A stretch of DNA of 64,000 nucleotides from Triatoma infestans (lineage: Eukaryota > Arthropoda > Insecta > Hemiptera > Reduviidae). Below, one piece after another: positions 9,201 through 19,493 of the stretch. Made by a program: the position numbers and the translations under genes. Numbering within the stretch: the stretch's first letter is position 1; each line of letters starts with the position of its first letter. The stretch is taken from assembly GCA_011037195.1 (NCBI GenBank), contig JAAEAF010004380.1:1-64000 (forward strand), read 5' to 3'. The notes beneath the pieces are model-generated. The model was not told the origin of the DNA, did no database searches, and saw only the letters and a list, made by a program, of their open reading frames with translations.

Positions 9201-11572
9201 TCGGATTCAGAGCTCACCATTCCACCATTGCACAACTTGCCAGGGTTACTGATCTTATTGAGCATAATTTCAATTTAAATAAGCACACCGGTATGGCGTT
9301 AATCGAGGTAGATAAGGCGTTTGACTGCATATGGCATGACGGTCTAATTTATAAGATGATCAACTGTAAGATTCCCAGATACCTTGTGTATCTATTGAAA
9401 AGTTATTTGGAGAATAGAAAATTCAGTGTAATAGTTGGTAGTTGTTCCTCAGATTTCAGCTGGCGTCCCCCAGGGCTCTGTTCTGGGGCCAACACTTTTT
9501 AATTTATATATTGACAACCTCACTAAACTAAAGGTCAAAGCTAGTTGTGCTCTCTATGCCGATGACACAGCTTTCTTTTTGTCACCCATCAGAATTGATA
9601 CTATCACCAACCATCTCACAACAGCATTAGAAAAAAGTTTTAAATATTTTAAAAAATGGAGGATAAGACCCAGTGAAGCCAAAACTGAAGCTATTCAGTT
9701 TACACGTAGAAGGCCTGTAATCAATAAATTTGTTAAAATTAACGGCAACTCACTTCCCTGGAAGAAGGAAGTGATGTATCTTGGTCTAGTTCTTGACTCT
9801 AGACTAACCTTCACTAGACACATAAATACAGTCAGCGATTGGTCATTGGGTCTTATCTGTAATTTATTTCCTCTACTCAACTAGAACTCGCAACAGAATA
9901 TTTATAATAAAAAATTATTATATTATTTTTACGCTGCTCCGGTCTGGTCTAACACCTGTGCTACTAATTACAATAAACTGCAAAGAGTGCAAAATAAATG
10001 TCTAAGGCTGATTGGCTCTTTTCCTAGGTGGACCGCGATTAATTATATGCATGCTGTGCTAGACTTAGCCAGTATGTCCCACCGCTGTTTATAAATTAAC
10101 TGAAAAATTTATAAAATCTTGCCCACTCAGCGTACACAGTCTCACATTAATACCATTGTTGATTATAATATAGAGACAATGAATTATAAAAGATACAAAC
10201 ACAAGCGTTTGAAACAGGTTTTGCTTTAAGTCAACTTCTTGTTAAAGTTTTTTTTTCCTTAATTTGTAAAATTTGATTTGTTTTAATTTTAGTTTCATTT
10301 GTGTAGTGTTTTGTGTATATAGGCAGACAGCCTGAAACACTTGCTGTAAAATGTACCTGTAATATGTAAATAAAATCTTTTCAATTTCAAGACGCAAATT
10401 TTCCAATGTTATACGTTACCTAAAGATACACCTTTTTCTTCGCTGCATTGTTTAATTAGTTCAGTATTGGATAAAGACGGCAGTGTAGGCTGGAAATAAA
10501 AGATAATTTAATGCGAATAAATTCATTTGAAATGTATGCGATAACAACTAAACAATACAGTCTTATAAATAAATACAAATAATGACTATTCATAAATAAT
10601 AAATGACTTTTGATACTCTGAAAAAAATGATTTCAGTTTCTCCTGGATGGGATACGACATTAATCTTCGCTCTACGCTTCTACGATATTTATGTTGTTAT
10701 GGACAACTAAATAATTACATAAAATTCAAACTTGAAGAATGTTATTCAATTAGAAATTTGAGCATTGCATCTAGAGAAAGTCATGTGAGAGTTTCATATA
10801 CATTTAACATGCTTAAATTGCGGTTTGTTTGACGTGCAATCAGTCATCATTGTGAACAAAACCGGTCTTCATTGGAAAGAAGGGATGTACATGAACAAGC
10901 GAATAAAAAAATTTAATAAACAGAAACTGTTTGAATATTTAAAAGAAATATCTACAATTATATTTATAATTGTTTGTAGTAATGGGTTTATGTCAAATTA
11001 TAATACATAAAACCAATTTTACATTAAATGTGCAAATGTTGTGTAGTATTCAAATTAATATATAACAAAAAATTACATATATGTACTTAATAATTACACA
11101 TTATATTGTTATATATTAATTTCTGTTGTTTACGATCAAAAATAAAAAAAAAACAAATATTTTATGCTTGCTTTTATGGTGAGCTATTTACGAATATTTA
11201 ATTTATAGGAATATTAATTTAGCTATTTACGAATATTAATTAATATATTGGCAGAAATGTTTAATTAGATTTTAGAACTTATTATTTAGTATTTAGGATA
11301 ATATTCATGGTTAAAGAAGAACGCTACAGAAGGCACAATTGCAGTAGCGTTTTATTCAGTCGCGTAATAGTTAATAAATATTTCATATTAATTTCATACA
11401 GGAGAACTGAGTATTTTTAGAGAGATTACCTATTTTTTATTTATGATCTCGGCTGTAGAAAAGGAAACGGAAATAAGATATATTAGAAAATCCAATAACT
11501 TAATTAACTTACCAAACAATTACTAACTACAAATAAGTAGCATACAACAGCAATTATTGTGAAGAACTTCAT
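3128..11572 (-). CDS. OBP-B: odorant-binding protein, classic six-cysteine type (complete, 6 exons)
   Basis: The join on the minus strand is 11572-11513, 10489-10420, 5980-5925, 5842-5807, 3416-3308 and 3225-3128: 429 nt, 142 aa. Every junction has GT/AG borders and the frame is kept (phases 0,1,0,0,1). Exon 1 encodes a 20-residue signal peptide, so the product is secreted. OBPs are known to carry hydrophobic odorants or pheromones through sensillar lymph. The mature part has Cys at all six family positions with spacing C1-X27-C2-X3-C3-X39-C4-X11-C5-X8-C6, a good fit to the classic insect OBP pattern. Landmarks are ELIKQCSEEKGVS (C1), CLLSCYLKESGY (C2, C3), MFKDCKDN (C4) and ECQVAYDAYRC (C5, C6). 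A Jockey LINE sits in intron 2, and intron 4 contains a reiterated splice-donor repeat. The ligand is unknown, and the gene models are unverified by RNA. Confidence 0.88.
3308..3416 (-). CDS. OBP-B exon 5 (Cys4)
   Basis: A 109-nt exon after TTTTTTTCAG. It encodes YVNGKVDFDKILDSHKSF..PPYDELEKMFKDCKDN and ends one base into a codon at GTAAGT. It is the counterpart of OBP-C exon 5 (115 nt), with the same phase and the same C4 position. Confidence 0.9.
3780..4740 (+). mobile_element. decayed HLE-family (Helentron/DINE-like) sequence
   Basis: The stretch contains degenerate copies of the HLE body: CTCAAAAATGGCTCTAACGA followed by TTTTCTTTAAACTTCG, and the 'ACCGGAAGTG' and 'TTTTCTTGAAACT' blocks, in the same order as the intact copies at 15.3, 26.2 and 47.5 kb. 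It lies in intron 4 of OBP-B. Termini are not recognisable. Confidence 0.5.
5638..5806 (-). repeat. tandem ~33-bp repeat re-iterating the OBP-B exon 4 splice donor
   Basis: On the minus strand GTAAGT occurs at 5806-5801 (the true donor) and again at 5773-5768, 5740-5735, 5709-5704, 5676-5671 and 5643-5638. The spacing is 31-33 bp. Most units also contain TTTACAG, an acceptor-like string, so each unit looks like donor, short AT-rich spacer, acceptor, about 10 nt, donor. The paralogous intron in OBP-D has only one donor copy. Confidence 0.85.
5807..5842 (-). CDS. OBP-B exon 4 (Cys2 and Cys3)
   Basis: A 36-nt micro-exon, CLLSCYLKESGY, between TGATTACAG and GTAAGT. It holds the diagnostic C2-X3-C3 motif. 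The donor is the first of six GTAAGT copies spaced about 33 bp apart in the downstream intron. Confidence 0.9.
5925..5980 (-). CDS. OBP-B exon 3
   Basis: A 56-nt exon encoding (E)VANQLVRHQKQASTQNEK, with a GTAAAT donor. It is the same length and phase as exon 3 of OBP-C and OBP-D, and aligns closely with OBP-D exon 3 (TADQLVKHTKEVSEENEK). Confidence 0.88.
6550..6650 (+). mobile_element. minimal 101-bp copy of the hammerhead-bearing mobile unit, with 13-bp target-site duplication
   Basis: The insert is flanked by AAAAAATACCAAG at 6537-6549 and 6651-6663, a perfect 13-bp duplication. It consists of CTGAAGTCTGAAGAACG, the hammerhead-like core at 6571-6608, and the family end ...GGCTACCACGGAAAATGTCTCTGATG. 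Other copies are at 15070, 20462 and 31450. This is the shortest copy and shows that about 0.1 kb is enough to be inserted. Confidence 0.8.
6571..6608 (+). ncRNA. hammerhead-ribozyme-like motif
   Basis: CATC (stem I), CTGAAGA (CUGANGA core), one extra U, GGGC-GAAC-GCCC (stem II), GAAA, then ACC/GGT (stem III, zero loop, palindromic), the GTC cleavage triplet and GATG pairing back to CATC. All invariant core positions are present; the extra U after CUGAAGA is a deviation. The very short palindromic stem III suggests activity, if any, as a dimer. The same motif occurs on the minus strand at 15109-15146, 20502-20539 and 31489-31526. It occurs on the plus strand at 20663-20700, 21188-21225 and 32133-32171. 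Confidence 0.5.
6664..8048. other. intronic sequence of OBP-B, no recognisable feature
   Basis: This is AT-rich sequence in intron 2 between the hammerhead unit and the LINE. The ORFs at 7498-7746 (+) and 7708-7902 (-) show no family motif and no codon pattern I trust. Confidence 0.4.
8059..10389 (+). mobile_element. 5'-truncated Jockey-like LINE with 10-bp target-site duplication, in OBP-B intron 2
   Basis: The element is bounded by AGACGCAAAT at 8049-8058 and 10390-10399. It starts within the AP endonuclease domain (about 8065-8200: PTYISDHSS..., ending in the SSDHNPV motif). It continues through reverse transcriptase (8762-9884) to a 3' UTR ending TGTAAATAAAATCTTTTCAA. It is oriented against OBP-B and its 3' end lies about 20 nt from the exon 2 donor. 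Confidence 0.88.
8762..9884 (+). pseudogene. reverse transcriptase of the Jockey-like LINE (frameshifted)
   Basis: The first frame (8762 to about 9470) shows NKSPGIDGISNRLIKN, SSSYRPISLLPCLSKI, EQFGFRAHHST and VDKAFDCIWHDGLIYK, i.e. RT fingers and palm motif A (Asp). A frame change near 9450-9475 leads to AGVPQGSVLGPTLFNLYI and the catalytic YADDTAFF (about 9555-9580). This is followed by the thumb motif EAKTEAIQF and YLGLVLDSRLTF. One indel breaks the ORF and further stops follow, so it is inactive. Upstream APE residues also have stops. Confidence 0.88.
10420..10489 (-). CDS. OBP-B exon 2 (Cys1)
   Basis: A 70-nt exon after a TTTATTTCCAG acceptor. It encodes P-T-L-P-S-L-S-N-T then ELIKQCSEEKGVSL and ends one base into a codon at a GTAACG donor. 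It is the same length and phase as exon 2 of OBP-C. The Cys is C1 of the OBP pattern. Confidence 0.88.
11513..11572 (-). CDS. OBP-B exon 1 (signal peptide)
   Basis: ATG at 11572-11570; 20 codons beginning MKFFTIIAVVCYLFVV; phase 0 end at a GTAAGT donor. The ATG is about 50 nt downstream of the start site expected from the TATA box at 11651-11658. Confidence 0.85.
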
Positions 11573-11650
11573 ATTGTTGATACGGTAAGTATAAATTAGA
11601 TCACTGTACAGTTTCACCAAGATTAATCTGATCTATCAGAGTTTGGAGCA

Positions 11651-11658
11651 CTTATATA
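11651..11658 (-). promoter_or_regulatory. TATA box of OBP-B
   Basis: On the minus strand TATATAAG lies in the context GGGCATATATAAGTGCTCC, about 80 nt upstream of the ATG. A start site near 11620-11630 would give a 5' UTR of about 50 nt. The paralogous OBP-A block has AAATTAAG at the matching place. Confidence 0.6.
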
Positions 11659-11825
11659 TGCCCATATTTGGATATAGAAGTAGGGGGAGAAAATACTATA
11701 TTCTGGCACACACCTTGTTTATAAATTTTAATGTGATCATATGTGACAATGGCGGAGTGTAATGTGTTTTTTATAATCTTTTCATGAAGAGGTCGCTCAA
11801 CTTTTGATGAAGTTTTTCTTGTTTG

Positions 11826-12765
11826 ATTCTTTTATTTTATTTTCTATTACTGCTAGTAGGGGATAGTAATTGTTGCAATTGTGTCAAATTTTCGATATTG
11901 AGATTTCACTGGACATAAATATTTTGTAAGACCCTCTTGTCCAAAAATGTGGTTCTCAGAAAATGGTCTGTATGTGTGTGTGTGTGTGTGTGTGAAGATT
12001 ACAGCTCAAAAAACAAAAAAATCTCTGAAAATTCAAACTTGATAATCCGTTTAGGTATCACAATTGGATCCGATAATAAGTTGTCTGGCACAATTCATCA
12101 ACCGGAAGTATCATATTTTTTACAATTTTTTAAAAAAAATAGCTCCAATGAAATTCTAAGGAACTTGTTGCATTAACTACACATATTAAGAGCTACAATT
12201 TTTATTTGAGACATTTCTCTGGGAAAATTCATTTATGGCGAATTTTGGGTTAAAGGTGGGATAATGTTTTCCTCTAAAGTGGTATTTAAATTATAATTAA
12301 CTAAGTTGCCTATATTCCGAGTTTCAAGAAAATCGAATGGCCGGAGGTGCTTTTCTGTTGAACTGATTCTTCTTCAGTTTCTGTGATTTTCTCGAAGACT
12401 GTCTCAATAATTTTCTTTAAACTGAAATATTTATATAATTTTCTATATGGATTACAAATACAAAGAAATACAACTTTTATTTTGTAATGATTCTCCGGTA
12501 AAATTCATTTAAGTTGTTTTTTGAGAGTGAGGGGTAGTGTTATGTTTTGCTCTAAAGTGCTATTTTAGTTTATTATCCAATTCTACCATCCAAATAATAT
12601 TTAATGTGAATTAAATATGTTGTTATAATATTGAAATCTGGATAAAAGTCGTTTTACTGGGAAGTGCGTTTTCCACTGAAATTATTTCAGTTTTCTACGA
12701 TTTTATCTGAAAAATCTTTAATCTGCATTCTTAAAACGTTATCATATTAAACGATAATGGCGGAG
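11826..12765 (+). mobile_element. decayed HLE-family copy
   Basis: It shows the HLE order: TTTTCTATTACTGCTAGTAGGGG, TGTCAAATTTTCGATATTGAG, the (GT)n microsatellite at about 11969-11993, CAACCGGAAGTATCA, the 'CTCCGGTAAAATTCATTTAAG' block, and a second GATAATGGCGGAGAG string near 12752. Many substitutions are present. A further partial stretch continues to about 13250 ('GTTAGCCGGAAGTTTGG'). Confidence 0.6.
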
Positions 12766-13259
12766 AGTTACTATGTTTATGATAATCTTTTCCTCAAGAG
12801 GCCAAATAATATTTTTGATGGACTTTTCGTTTATTCATACTTTTCCAAAGTCCTATATTCTGATATTCAGCGGATTTATCCTCTATTATGCAATCCTTAG
12901 CAAACAGCATACAATAATATTATTATTCCCTTCAGTATTTACATCTGTTATCATATCTGTAGCACAAGGATATTCGTCTACGATTTCGGACAAAAGCCAT
13001 AAATATTCGTTGGGGGGGGGAGGGGGATGCAGCTATAAATAATGATTTTCCCTCAGTTTTTACGATATTTGTGGAATGTCTCCAAAGATATTTTTTGAAA
13101 AATCACATATTAATCATACAGATTCATGTGATAGAATTTTTGTAGAAATGTTTTTGTTGGCTTCCTATTGTGGGAGCTGAAAAGCTACACCATCTCTAAT
13201 TTTCCGAGTTTAAAGAAAATCTGTTAGCCGGAAGTTTGGCCTTTTCTTCTTCATATTGG

Positions 13260-14150
13260 CTTCCAATTTATTCTGATTTACTTAGTGAATCGTTTAGTTC
13301 TGGACTTCCGCCTTTTGGTCTTCTGGCTCCTTCCATATTAAGAGAACTCTTTATCAGACAGAAGCTATTTTCTTCAAGAGTTGCAAGTAATAGCATTCTC
13401 AGGAGTTTTGTGCAACAAAATGCAGTTAGTGAAAGACATAGGAACGATCGCAGTAATTTTTTGTTTTATTACTTTTTGCTAATGTAATTTTTAATAAAAT
13501 GTATTTTTAAATATGATTTTTCATATTATTCAAAAATTGATAATAATTGCAGGATTCTTAAAATATCATCTTGATATATTGCAGGATAATAATGTATCGT
13601 AACTGAAGTTGTAAATTCTAACAAATAAAATTGCACCTTTTATCGTAACCCAATATTTATGAAACGATTATCAGGATTAGTAGATTATAAGACAAGTGAA
13701 AAAATATTAGAATTATTTCACGTAAACTCTTCTAAATATCACTTAAGTAATAAAAATTACAGCTTATTCAGGAAAATAATGGAAATCATTGGTTCAAGTT
13801 GTCTTAAGATTCATAGTTTCCCATATTTAGAAAACAACCTTGTCAGGGAGAAGCTATTTTCTTTATAATTTGCAAGTAGAATATCCTCAAATCTTAAGAT
13901 TGCAAGTGTTGACCGGATGTCCTACATATGTGAAGATTATATTAGTAAACTTCAGCATTTTATTAGTAAAACATCTGGTGCACACATCACTCAATTTCCT
14001 CTTACTGCAATGTACATAGTTATAATTGTCTGATAGATCCTAGCAAGTGTAATCTCTGTATTATTTCTATGAAAGAAACGTCCAATGGAAGTAATTACAG
14101 GAAGCTCAGAAATACATGTACCATCAATTCCTACTTACAATCAACCAATT
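13260..14150. other. AT-rich stretch, no gene recognised
   Basis: The short ORFs at 13236-13487 and 13659-13868 have no recognisable motif. Phrases such as 'AGGGAGAAGCTATTTTCTT.A' occur twice (about 13361-13380 and 13847-13863), indicating an old local repeat. Confidence 0.35.
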
Positions 14151-14159
14151 TTCTTTAAA

Positions 14160-14850
14160 CAAGGAATTTTAGAAGCACATTTAATATTTATTAATATATA
14201 GATGTAGCATTTCAGAGAAAACTCTACCCCCCCCCCCATCGCTCCTCTTAAAGGAATTTTTCAAGAAAAAGTTTTCAGTAAAGCGCACTTCCGGTCATCC
14301 GATTTTCTTCTAACTCGTGATTTCGACAACATATTTAATTCTAATTAGCATTATTTAGATGATAGTATTGTGTAATAATTGAAATAGCACTTTATGGAAC
14401 ACAAAACCCCCACTTCTTCCCAAAAAGTGCCCTTAAATGAATATTTCCCGGAGAAATGTTTCAAATAAAAGTTGTAGCTCTCTGTATGTGTAGTTGATAT
14501 ATCAAGTTTAATGAAAATTGTTCGAGCCATTTTCGAGTAAATCACAAAAACTGAAAACAAATAAATTTAGTAAAGTGGCACTTTCGGTTGAATAATGTTG
14601 CCCGAAATCTTTGTGTCTGATGCGGTGGTAGTACCTAAACGGAATACCAAGTTTGTGCTTCCTGCAACTTTTTATTTGTGATATATATTTTTCACACGTG
14701 CACACAGACACACACACACATATAGACCATTTTCTTAAAAATCACTTTTTAGGACACCGGGAACCTTAAAACGGATATATTCGGTATCGAATCGAATATC
14801 GAAAAAATTTGACACGATTACAATACTTCCTCTCTTACAGCAGTTAGAGA
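14160..14850 (-). mobile_element. HLE-family copy, 3' truncated
   Basis: Read on the minus strand, it runs from a CTGTAAGAGAGGAAGTATTG terminus near 14850 through the GT/CA microsatellite (14695-14722), the 'CAACCGAAAGTGCCAC' block and the 'CCGGAAGTGCGC' block. It stops near 14200 without the 3' hairpin. A C(13) run lies at 14227-14239. Confidence 0.65.
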
Positions 14851-15069
14851 AGCCAAAAAGACAACACAGGATTTCATGGAAATTTTTAGCAGTTTCAGCA
14901 AATATAATGGAAGTGGAAGAAGAAGGGTTGACGGCCATCAAAAATCTTATATACAGCTCATCTTCTTCCAACAAGGAAATTTTGATTTCATGCACACACA
15001 AAAAAAATTAGGAGCTCAAATCCCAATTAGGCCATCTTTAAACTCTGGCAACAAACTTGTGGATTGAAT

Positions 15070-15283
15070 CAGAGACATTTTCCGTGGTAGCCTGCTTCAT
15101 TTTGTGGTCATCGACCGGTTTCGGGCGATCGCCCATCTTCAGGATGCGTTTGTCAGACAGTGTGATTACACAGACTTGCACAGAGAAAATTCAGTTTATA
15201 CTGATATCAGAAAATGAAGTAGACTACCTGAACAGACCAGTCGCTGTTTCTTTCCAGCTCTGCGGAACCAACCACCACAGCAA
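15070..15283 (+). mobile_element. hammerhead-bearing mobile unit, internally deleted copy, with 13-bp target-site duplication
   Basis: It is flanked by TTGTGGATTGAAT (15057-15069) and TTGTGGATTGTAT (15284-15296), one mismatch. It starts CAGAGACATTTTCCGTGGTA, carries the hammerhead-like motif on the minus strand (15109-15146), and ends in the family tail CTCTGCGGAACCAACCACCA. The inverted right arm of the long copies is missing. Confidence 0.8.
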
Positions 15284-15333
15284 TTGTGGATTGTATCTTG
15301 TAACATTAATGAAAGAGCTGAATTTTTAATTTT

Positions 15334-16327
15334 TACTTTCTGTTACTCCTAGTAAAGAGGAAGTATCGTAATCGTGTCAAATTTCAATATCGAGTTTTCA
15401 CTGGAAATATTCTTTTTGAGGTCCCATGAGTCCAAAAAAGTCGTTTTTAGAAAATAGTCTGTGTGTGTGTGTGTATGTGTGTGTATGTATGTGTGTAGCT
15501 CAAAAACGAAAAACCGTAGAAAGTTGAAACTTTATATTCCGTTTAAGTATCACAATGGGATCTGACAGTACGTTATACGTCAAAATTCCTCAACCGGAAA
15601 TACCACTTTACGTTGTTTTTTTTTATTTACTTTTTGCGATTTTCTCAAAAATGGCTCCGACGATTTCCTTGAAATTGGTACATTAACTATACATACAAAA
15701 AGCTACAACTTTTATTTGAAACATTTCTCCGGGAAAATTCATTTAAGGGCACTTCTGGGGGAGGAGTGGGGTTAGGTTTTCATCTAAAGTGCTATTTCAG
15801 TTTATTAGACAATTCTGTCATCTAAATAATGTTAATTCAAATAAAATTTGTTATTGAAATTCCGAGTTTGAAAAAATCGGATAACCGGAAGTGCGTTTAC
15901 TTTACCACTTTACTAAATGATTTTTTTTTCACTTATTCGCGATTTTCTCAAAAAAGGACCAACGATTTTCTTGAAACTTCGTATATAAACTACACATACA
16001 AAGATGTATGACTTTTATATTAAACATTTCTCTGGGAAAATTCATTTAAGGGCACTTTAGGAGAGAGGTAGGGTTATGTTTATCTCTAAAGTGCTATCAT
16101 AGTTGATTATACAATTCTAGCATCCAAATCAAATTAATTAAAAATAAATAGATGCCCAAAATCTCGAGTTTCAAGAAAATTGGTATACCGGAAGTGCGCT
16201 TTTACTGAACAGTTTTTTTCAGTTTCGAGGAATTTCATTAAATTTGGTATTATACTAACTAAAAATTATCAATTATAATCGTGAGGATTGGAGTAAGAGA
16301 AAGTTGTGTGAATATTTCACACCAGAT
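15334..16327 (+). mobile_element. HLE-family element (Helentron/DINE-like), nearly intact
   Basis: The 5' end is ACTTTCTGTTACTCCTAGTA, which can fold on the following AAGAGGAAGT. A GT/ATG microsatellite lies at about 15460-15495. Three internal blocks carry 'ACCGGAAGTGC' and 'GGGAAAATTCATTTAAGGGC'. The 3' end is GGAGTAAGAGAAAGTTGTGT followed by a GTGTGA..TTCACAC-type hairpin and CCAGA. The first and last 15 bp are inverted repeats of each other. Size, subterminal inverted repeats, an internal microsatellite and a 3' stem-loop match the layout known for Helentron-associated elements, but I see no Rep/helicase. Confidence 0.7.
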
Positions 16328-16503
16328 TTACTTATTTATTTTTGCACTAAAAATTACATCCTTTTGGCAAGGAGTTGGAATACAAATTATACAGTAAGTT
16401 CACATATTTTCAAGCTTAAAAATACATAATTCAAAATAAATATAAAAAAAAAATAATAGTCTAGAATAGTGTACACAGTAATTGTAATAATTACAAACTA
16501 ATA

Positions 16504-17340
16504 GGGGAAAGGAATATCGAGTACTTTCCCCTCGTATGAATGTATATATTAGTGTGAATGTATTTATTAGTGCGATTGTATTTATTAGCGAGAATGTATT
16601 TACTGGAGTGAATGTATTTATTAGCGAGAATGTATTTATTAGCGTGAATGTATTTATTAGCGAGAATGTATTTATTGGCGAGAATGCTTTTATGTGTGAA
16701 TGTATTTATTGGCGAGACTGTTAGGGCAAATGTTTAGCTTAGGCTTTTTATTTCGGGGTTGAAAGAAATTTTATAAAAGTATTTCAACCCTATGAGGTTT
16801 AGATTAACATTAGGATTAGTTCACTTAAGGGTGTGCAGGAATATTTGTTAAAAGTACTGCACACCCAAAATAGAATAGTTTACAGTGAGCAAATAGCCTC
16901 TTTAGGATAGGTTACGTAGATATTTCAGGATAGTTTCTTGCTTATATTACATAAAAATTTATCTGCATGCAAAAGTTCCACATTTAAATGATGCAAATAG
17001 ATCCAGAATTTTCATATTAAATTTTATATGTATAATTGTTAATATATAATATTTATATTTAAATAAGATAGTTAAAAAAGATTTAATTAAAAAAGGGATG
17101 GCACAACAAGAGATGATCCACACTCCCCCTCGTCGACATGATCGATGAAATAAGAGGGGATGTGTGGTACCCTATTCAATAACCTTGGGCTCCTCATGCC
17201 TTGCTAGACAAGGCACTGATCTGGACGCCACAAAGGTTGAATATGTGCCATCCAAGCTCGTGCGGACCGGTGGAGAACGAATCAAACTGAGGGGCGCTAA
17301 TAACCTTGGAAGTTGATGCGCCCAAAAAAAAAAAAAAAAA
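16504..17340 (+). mobile_element. element X, copy 1 (minisatellite, hairpin series, poly(A) end)
   Basis: It contains, in order: the hairpin GGGGAAAG/CTTTCCCC (16504-16531); a minisatellite of about 20 bp (GCGAGAATGTATTTATTA variants, 16536-16722); the hairpin GGGTTGAAA/TTTCAACCC (16756-16790); the hairpin GGGTGTGCAG/CTGCACACCC (16829-16866); a spacer; and a conserved 3' segment starting GGGATGGCACAACAAGAG and ending GCGCCC plus A(21). The ORF through the minisatellite is repeat read-through. Poly(A) suggests retroposition by a LINE. No protein is encoded. Confidence 0.65.
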
Positions 17341-17634
17341 AAAATACAAACTAATGCGACATAGCGAAGGAAAGAATAACAATTATAAAACCAGTAAACA
17401 AAAAGACATCACTTTTATAAAAAACAAAACTCATGTTTAATAAACGGAATACGTGAAATAGCATAAATAGCAAGCCAAAGATAGCATAAATATTCAAATT
17501 GCCAAACATAAGGGGAAACCAAATAAAAATTATTTATTCATTTGCTAATTTATTTAGTCAAAAAACATAGTTACTTGTTTTCCCCTAATTTCATTAATTT
17601 AACTGCCTGAATAACAAATAAGAAGAAGGGAAGA

Positions 17635-17866
17635 AGGGATTAGCTCAGTGGTTAGCGCACTGGACTCCCACGCGGAAGTGCCAGGTTCAAATCCAGCTTT
17701 GCTGCCCTTAGATTTTCTCTTCCTAGGAGCCTCTAGAGCTCACTTTCCGGTGATGGATAGTGTTTTGCTTGTAACGAGAGAACACTGTTCGGAGGCCGAA
17801 AATGCACTGAGAAGGCTCCGGACCCCAGTGATCACTGATGTTGAGCACCTTAAATTAAAAAAAAAA
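17635..17866 (+). mobile_element. SINE-1 copy downstream of element X copy 1
   Basis: The A-box-like TTAGCTCAGTGGTTAGCGCA and the B box GGTTCAAATCC are followed by the SINE-1 body and an A-run at 17849. The same SINE in the same place follows element X copy 2 at 43728. The whole 16.5-18.05 kb block was therefore duplicated (partner about 42.17-44.05 kb) after the SINE inserted. Confidence 0.85.
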
Positions 17867-18059
17867 AAAAGAAAGTCATTTATTGAATCTGTGGATGGGT
17901 CTGCAATGCTCGATAACCTCTGGTATTTTATCCATCGCAACATGCATATTTCTTTTACTCCTGACCAGTTTCAGATTTTCATCCATCAACAGAGTAAATT
18001 TATCAAGTTCGTGCAGAGAGTTCACTTCCACTTTGTTACTTACACTCAACACTTATTAG

Positions 18060-19490
18060 CTTGAAGATTCATTTATTTTATCAGTAGAAATAACAGTTAC
18101 CAGATTTTCCATGGTTTCGTGTATAGAGGTACTATTACTTTATATGTTTACAAATAAAACTGGTTCTATGTTTATTCAGTTCTGGGCATTGTTGTACAGA
18201 CGGTTTTGATCAGCATGGCCTATACTACTGGGTTTATCCAAAGAAAATTGTATTCTTTAACCGCAAATTATTACCTCGTAGAAATCATTCGCAGTTGAGA
18301 TAAGATCCATAATTCTTCTATATTGATCTCTAAATGTAGAAAAGAAGGTTCACTATACCAAGATGGACTAATTAATCTAAAATGGTCGTTAAATTTAGTG
18401 TTAATAACTAAATCATTGTTCTCATACAGGCATCCAGCAGGTCAGCTTTTGCAAGACAAAATCTCAGAAAGACTGTGATTAATTAATTCAACATACATAT
18501 AATTATTGTTAAATAATATTTATGTGAGGAATATGTAATGTGGTGGTGATGTTTGTAGTTTGTAGTAGTGGTAGTGTGTAGCACGAGCGTTTTAGTGAAA
18601 AGGGCTTGTAAAGTATGTTTGAGGTAGTATTAAGAATAATTAAGAAATCACCACTGTTAATAATTAAATATAATCTTTCAAATAATAACTACAACTAATT
18701 TGATATTATAAACTTATTTAATTTATTGTGAAACTGGCACTGATACTAAGAGAGCGATTCCTGAAGTGTTCTGGCTTTGGAAGCAGAATACAGACTTTTC
18801 TTGTTTGAAAGCAGAAGTGAGACTGTCTTTATTGTTTTAAATTTCTCTCTAGCGGGGGAATTTTCTTTTACAAAAGAATTACTTTAACGGGTTTTTGTGC
18901 CTTTGTTTTCCTATTTGCCATGGCCCAATTTACGGTACCTGACACTAAAATACACTCTTTTTGAAGTTAAATTCACAGCACTAAGATAATATTAAACAAA
19001 ATACAATTTTGGATACTATAAAATATTCTAAACTCTAAACTATTATTTTTCTATTTCGTTCTTCCACTACAAATACCAATTAGACGATAATCTATTAAAA
19101 TTATTATGTAGACAGACCAATTGTAAGTAACATATTTTACGTAATCTAAAACACACGACTTTAATAACGAAATCCGACATTCAAGCATTCGACTAAAAAT
19201 TCTGAATTGATTATGAAGGTGCCCTGTCTTCACTCACACCCCCGCTTTGGTTCAAAATGAGAAGTCTTAAAACAGATTTGAAAAAAGAAAGTTGCGCTTT
19301 TTCACATTGATCAGAGACTGAAAAATTAGCAGAAGCAAATCTAGATAAGAAATAGGAGGGGGGGATGCGCCAAAAATTTTTGAACACCGAGGTGAATAGA
19401 ATTGTGGACATACTAGTTGTAGGGTTGTTATAGAAAATATTTTTATACTTTGGAAGACAACCACCTTCATAAAAAGGTACTAAGAAAATT
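18060..19490. other. AT-rich stretch, no gene recognised
   Basis: I see no repeat family end, splice-bounded exon or coding motif. Around 17955-18030 there is a fragment (CTGACCAGTTTCAGATTTTC...) related to 38980-39070. On the minus strand it has a GGAT-GAAA-ATCC-GAAAC layout reminiscent of the hammerhead-like units but without the full core. Confidence 0.35.
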
Positions 19491-19493
19491 TTA

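Larger units (their letters stand above)
10635..11757 (-). repeat. segmental duplication, copy 2 (OBP-B promoter, exon 1 and part of intron 1)
   Basis: Partner of 610-1745. Both copies end at the upstream side with a similar CAT..GA(C/T)AATG(A/G)CGGAG string, after which copy 1 meets a transposase fragment and copy 2 a decayed HLE. Exon 1 and the flanking 5' UTR are among the best-conserved parts. Confidence 0.75.

Noticed and set aside
14130..14180. Possible minus-strand signal exon ending at a GTAAGTAGG donor
   Set aside because: The ATG-initiated frames contain stops before the donor.
16536..16724. ORFs made of MNVYISVNVFISENVF-type repeats (also 42117-42737)
   Set aside because: Read-through of the 20-bp minisatellite of element X, not a protein.
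17640..17705. Apparent tRNA genes at SINE-1 heads (also 2280-2345, 43733-43800, 63145-63210)
   Set aside because: A and B boxes are present, but the same non-tRNA body follows each one and the acceptor stem does not close; these are tRNA-derived SINEs.
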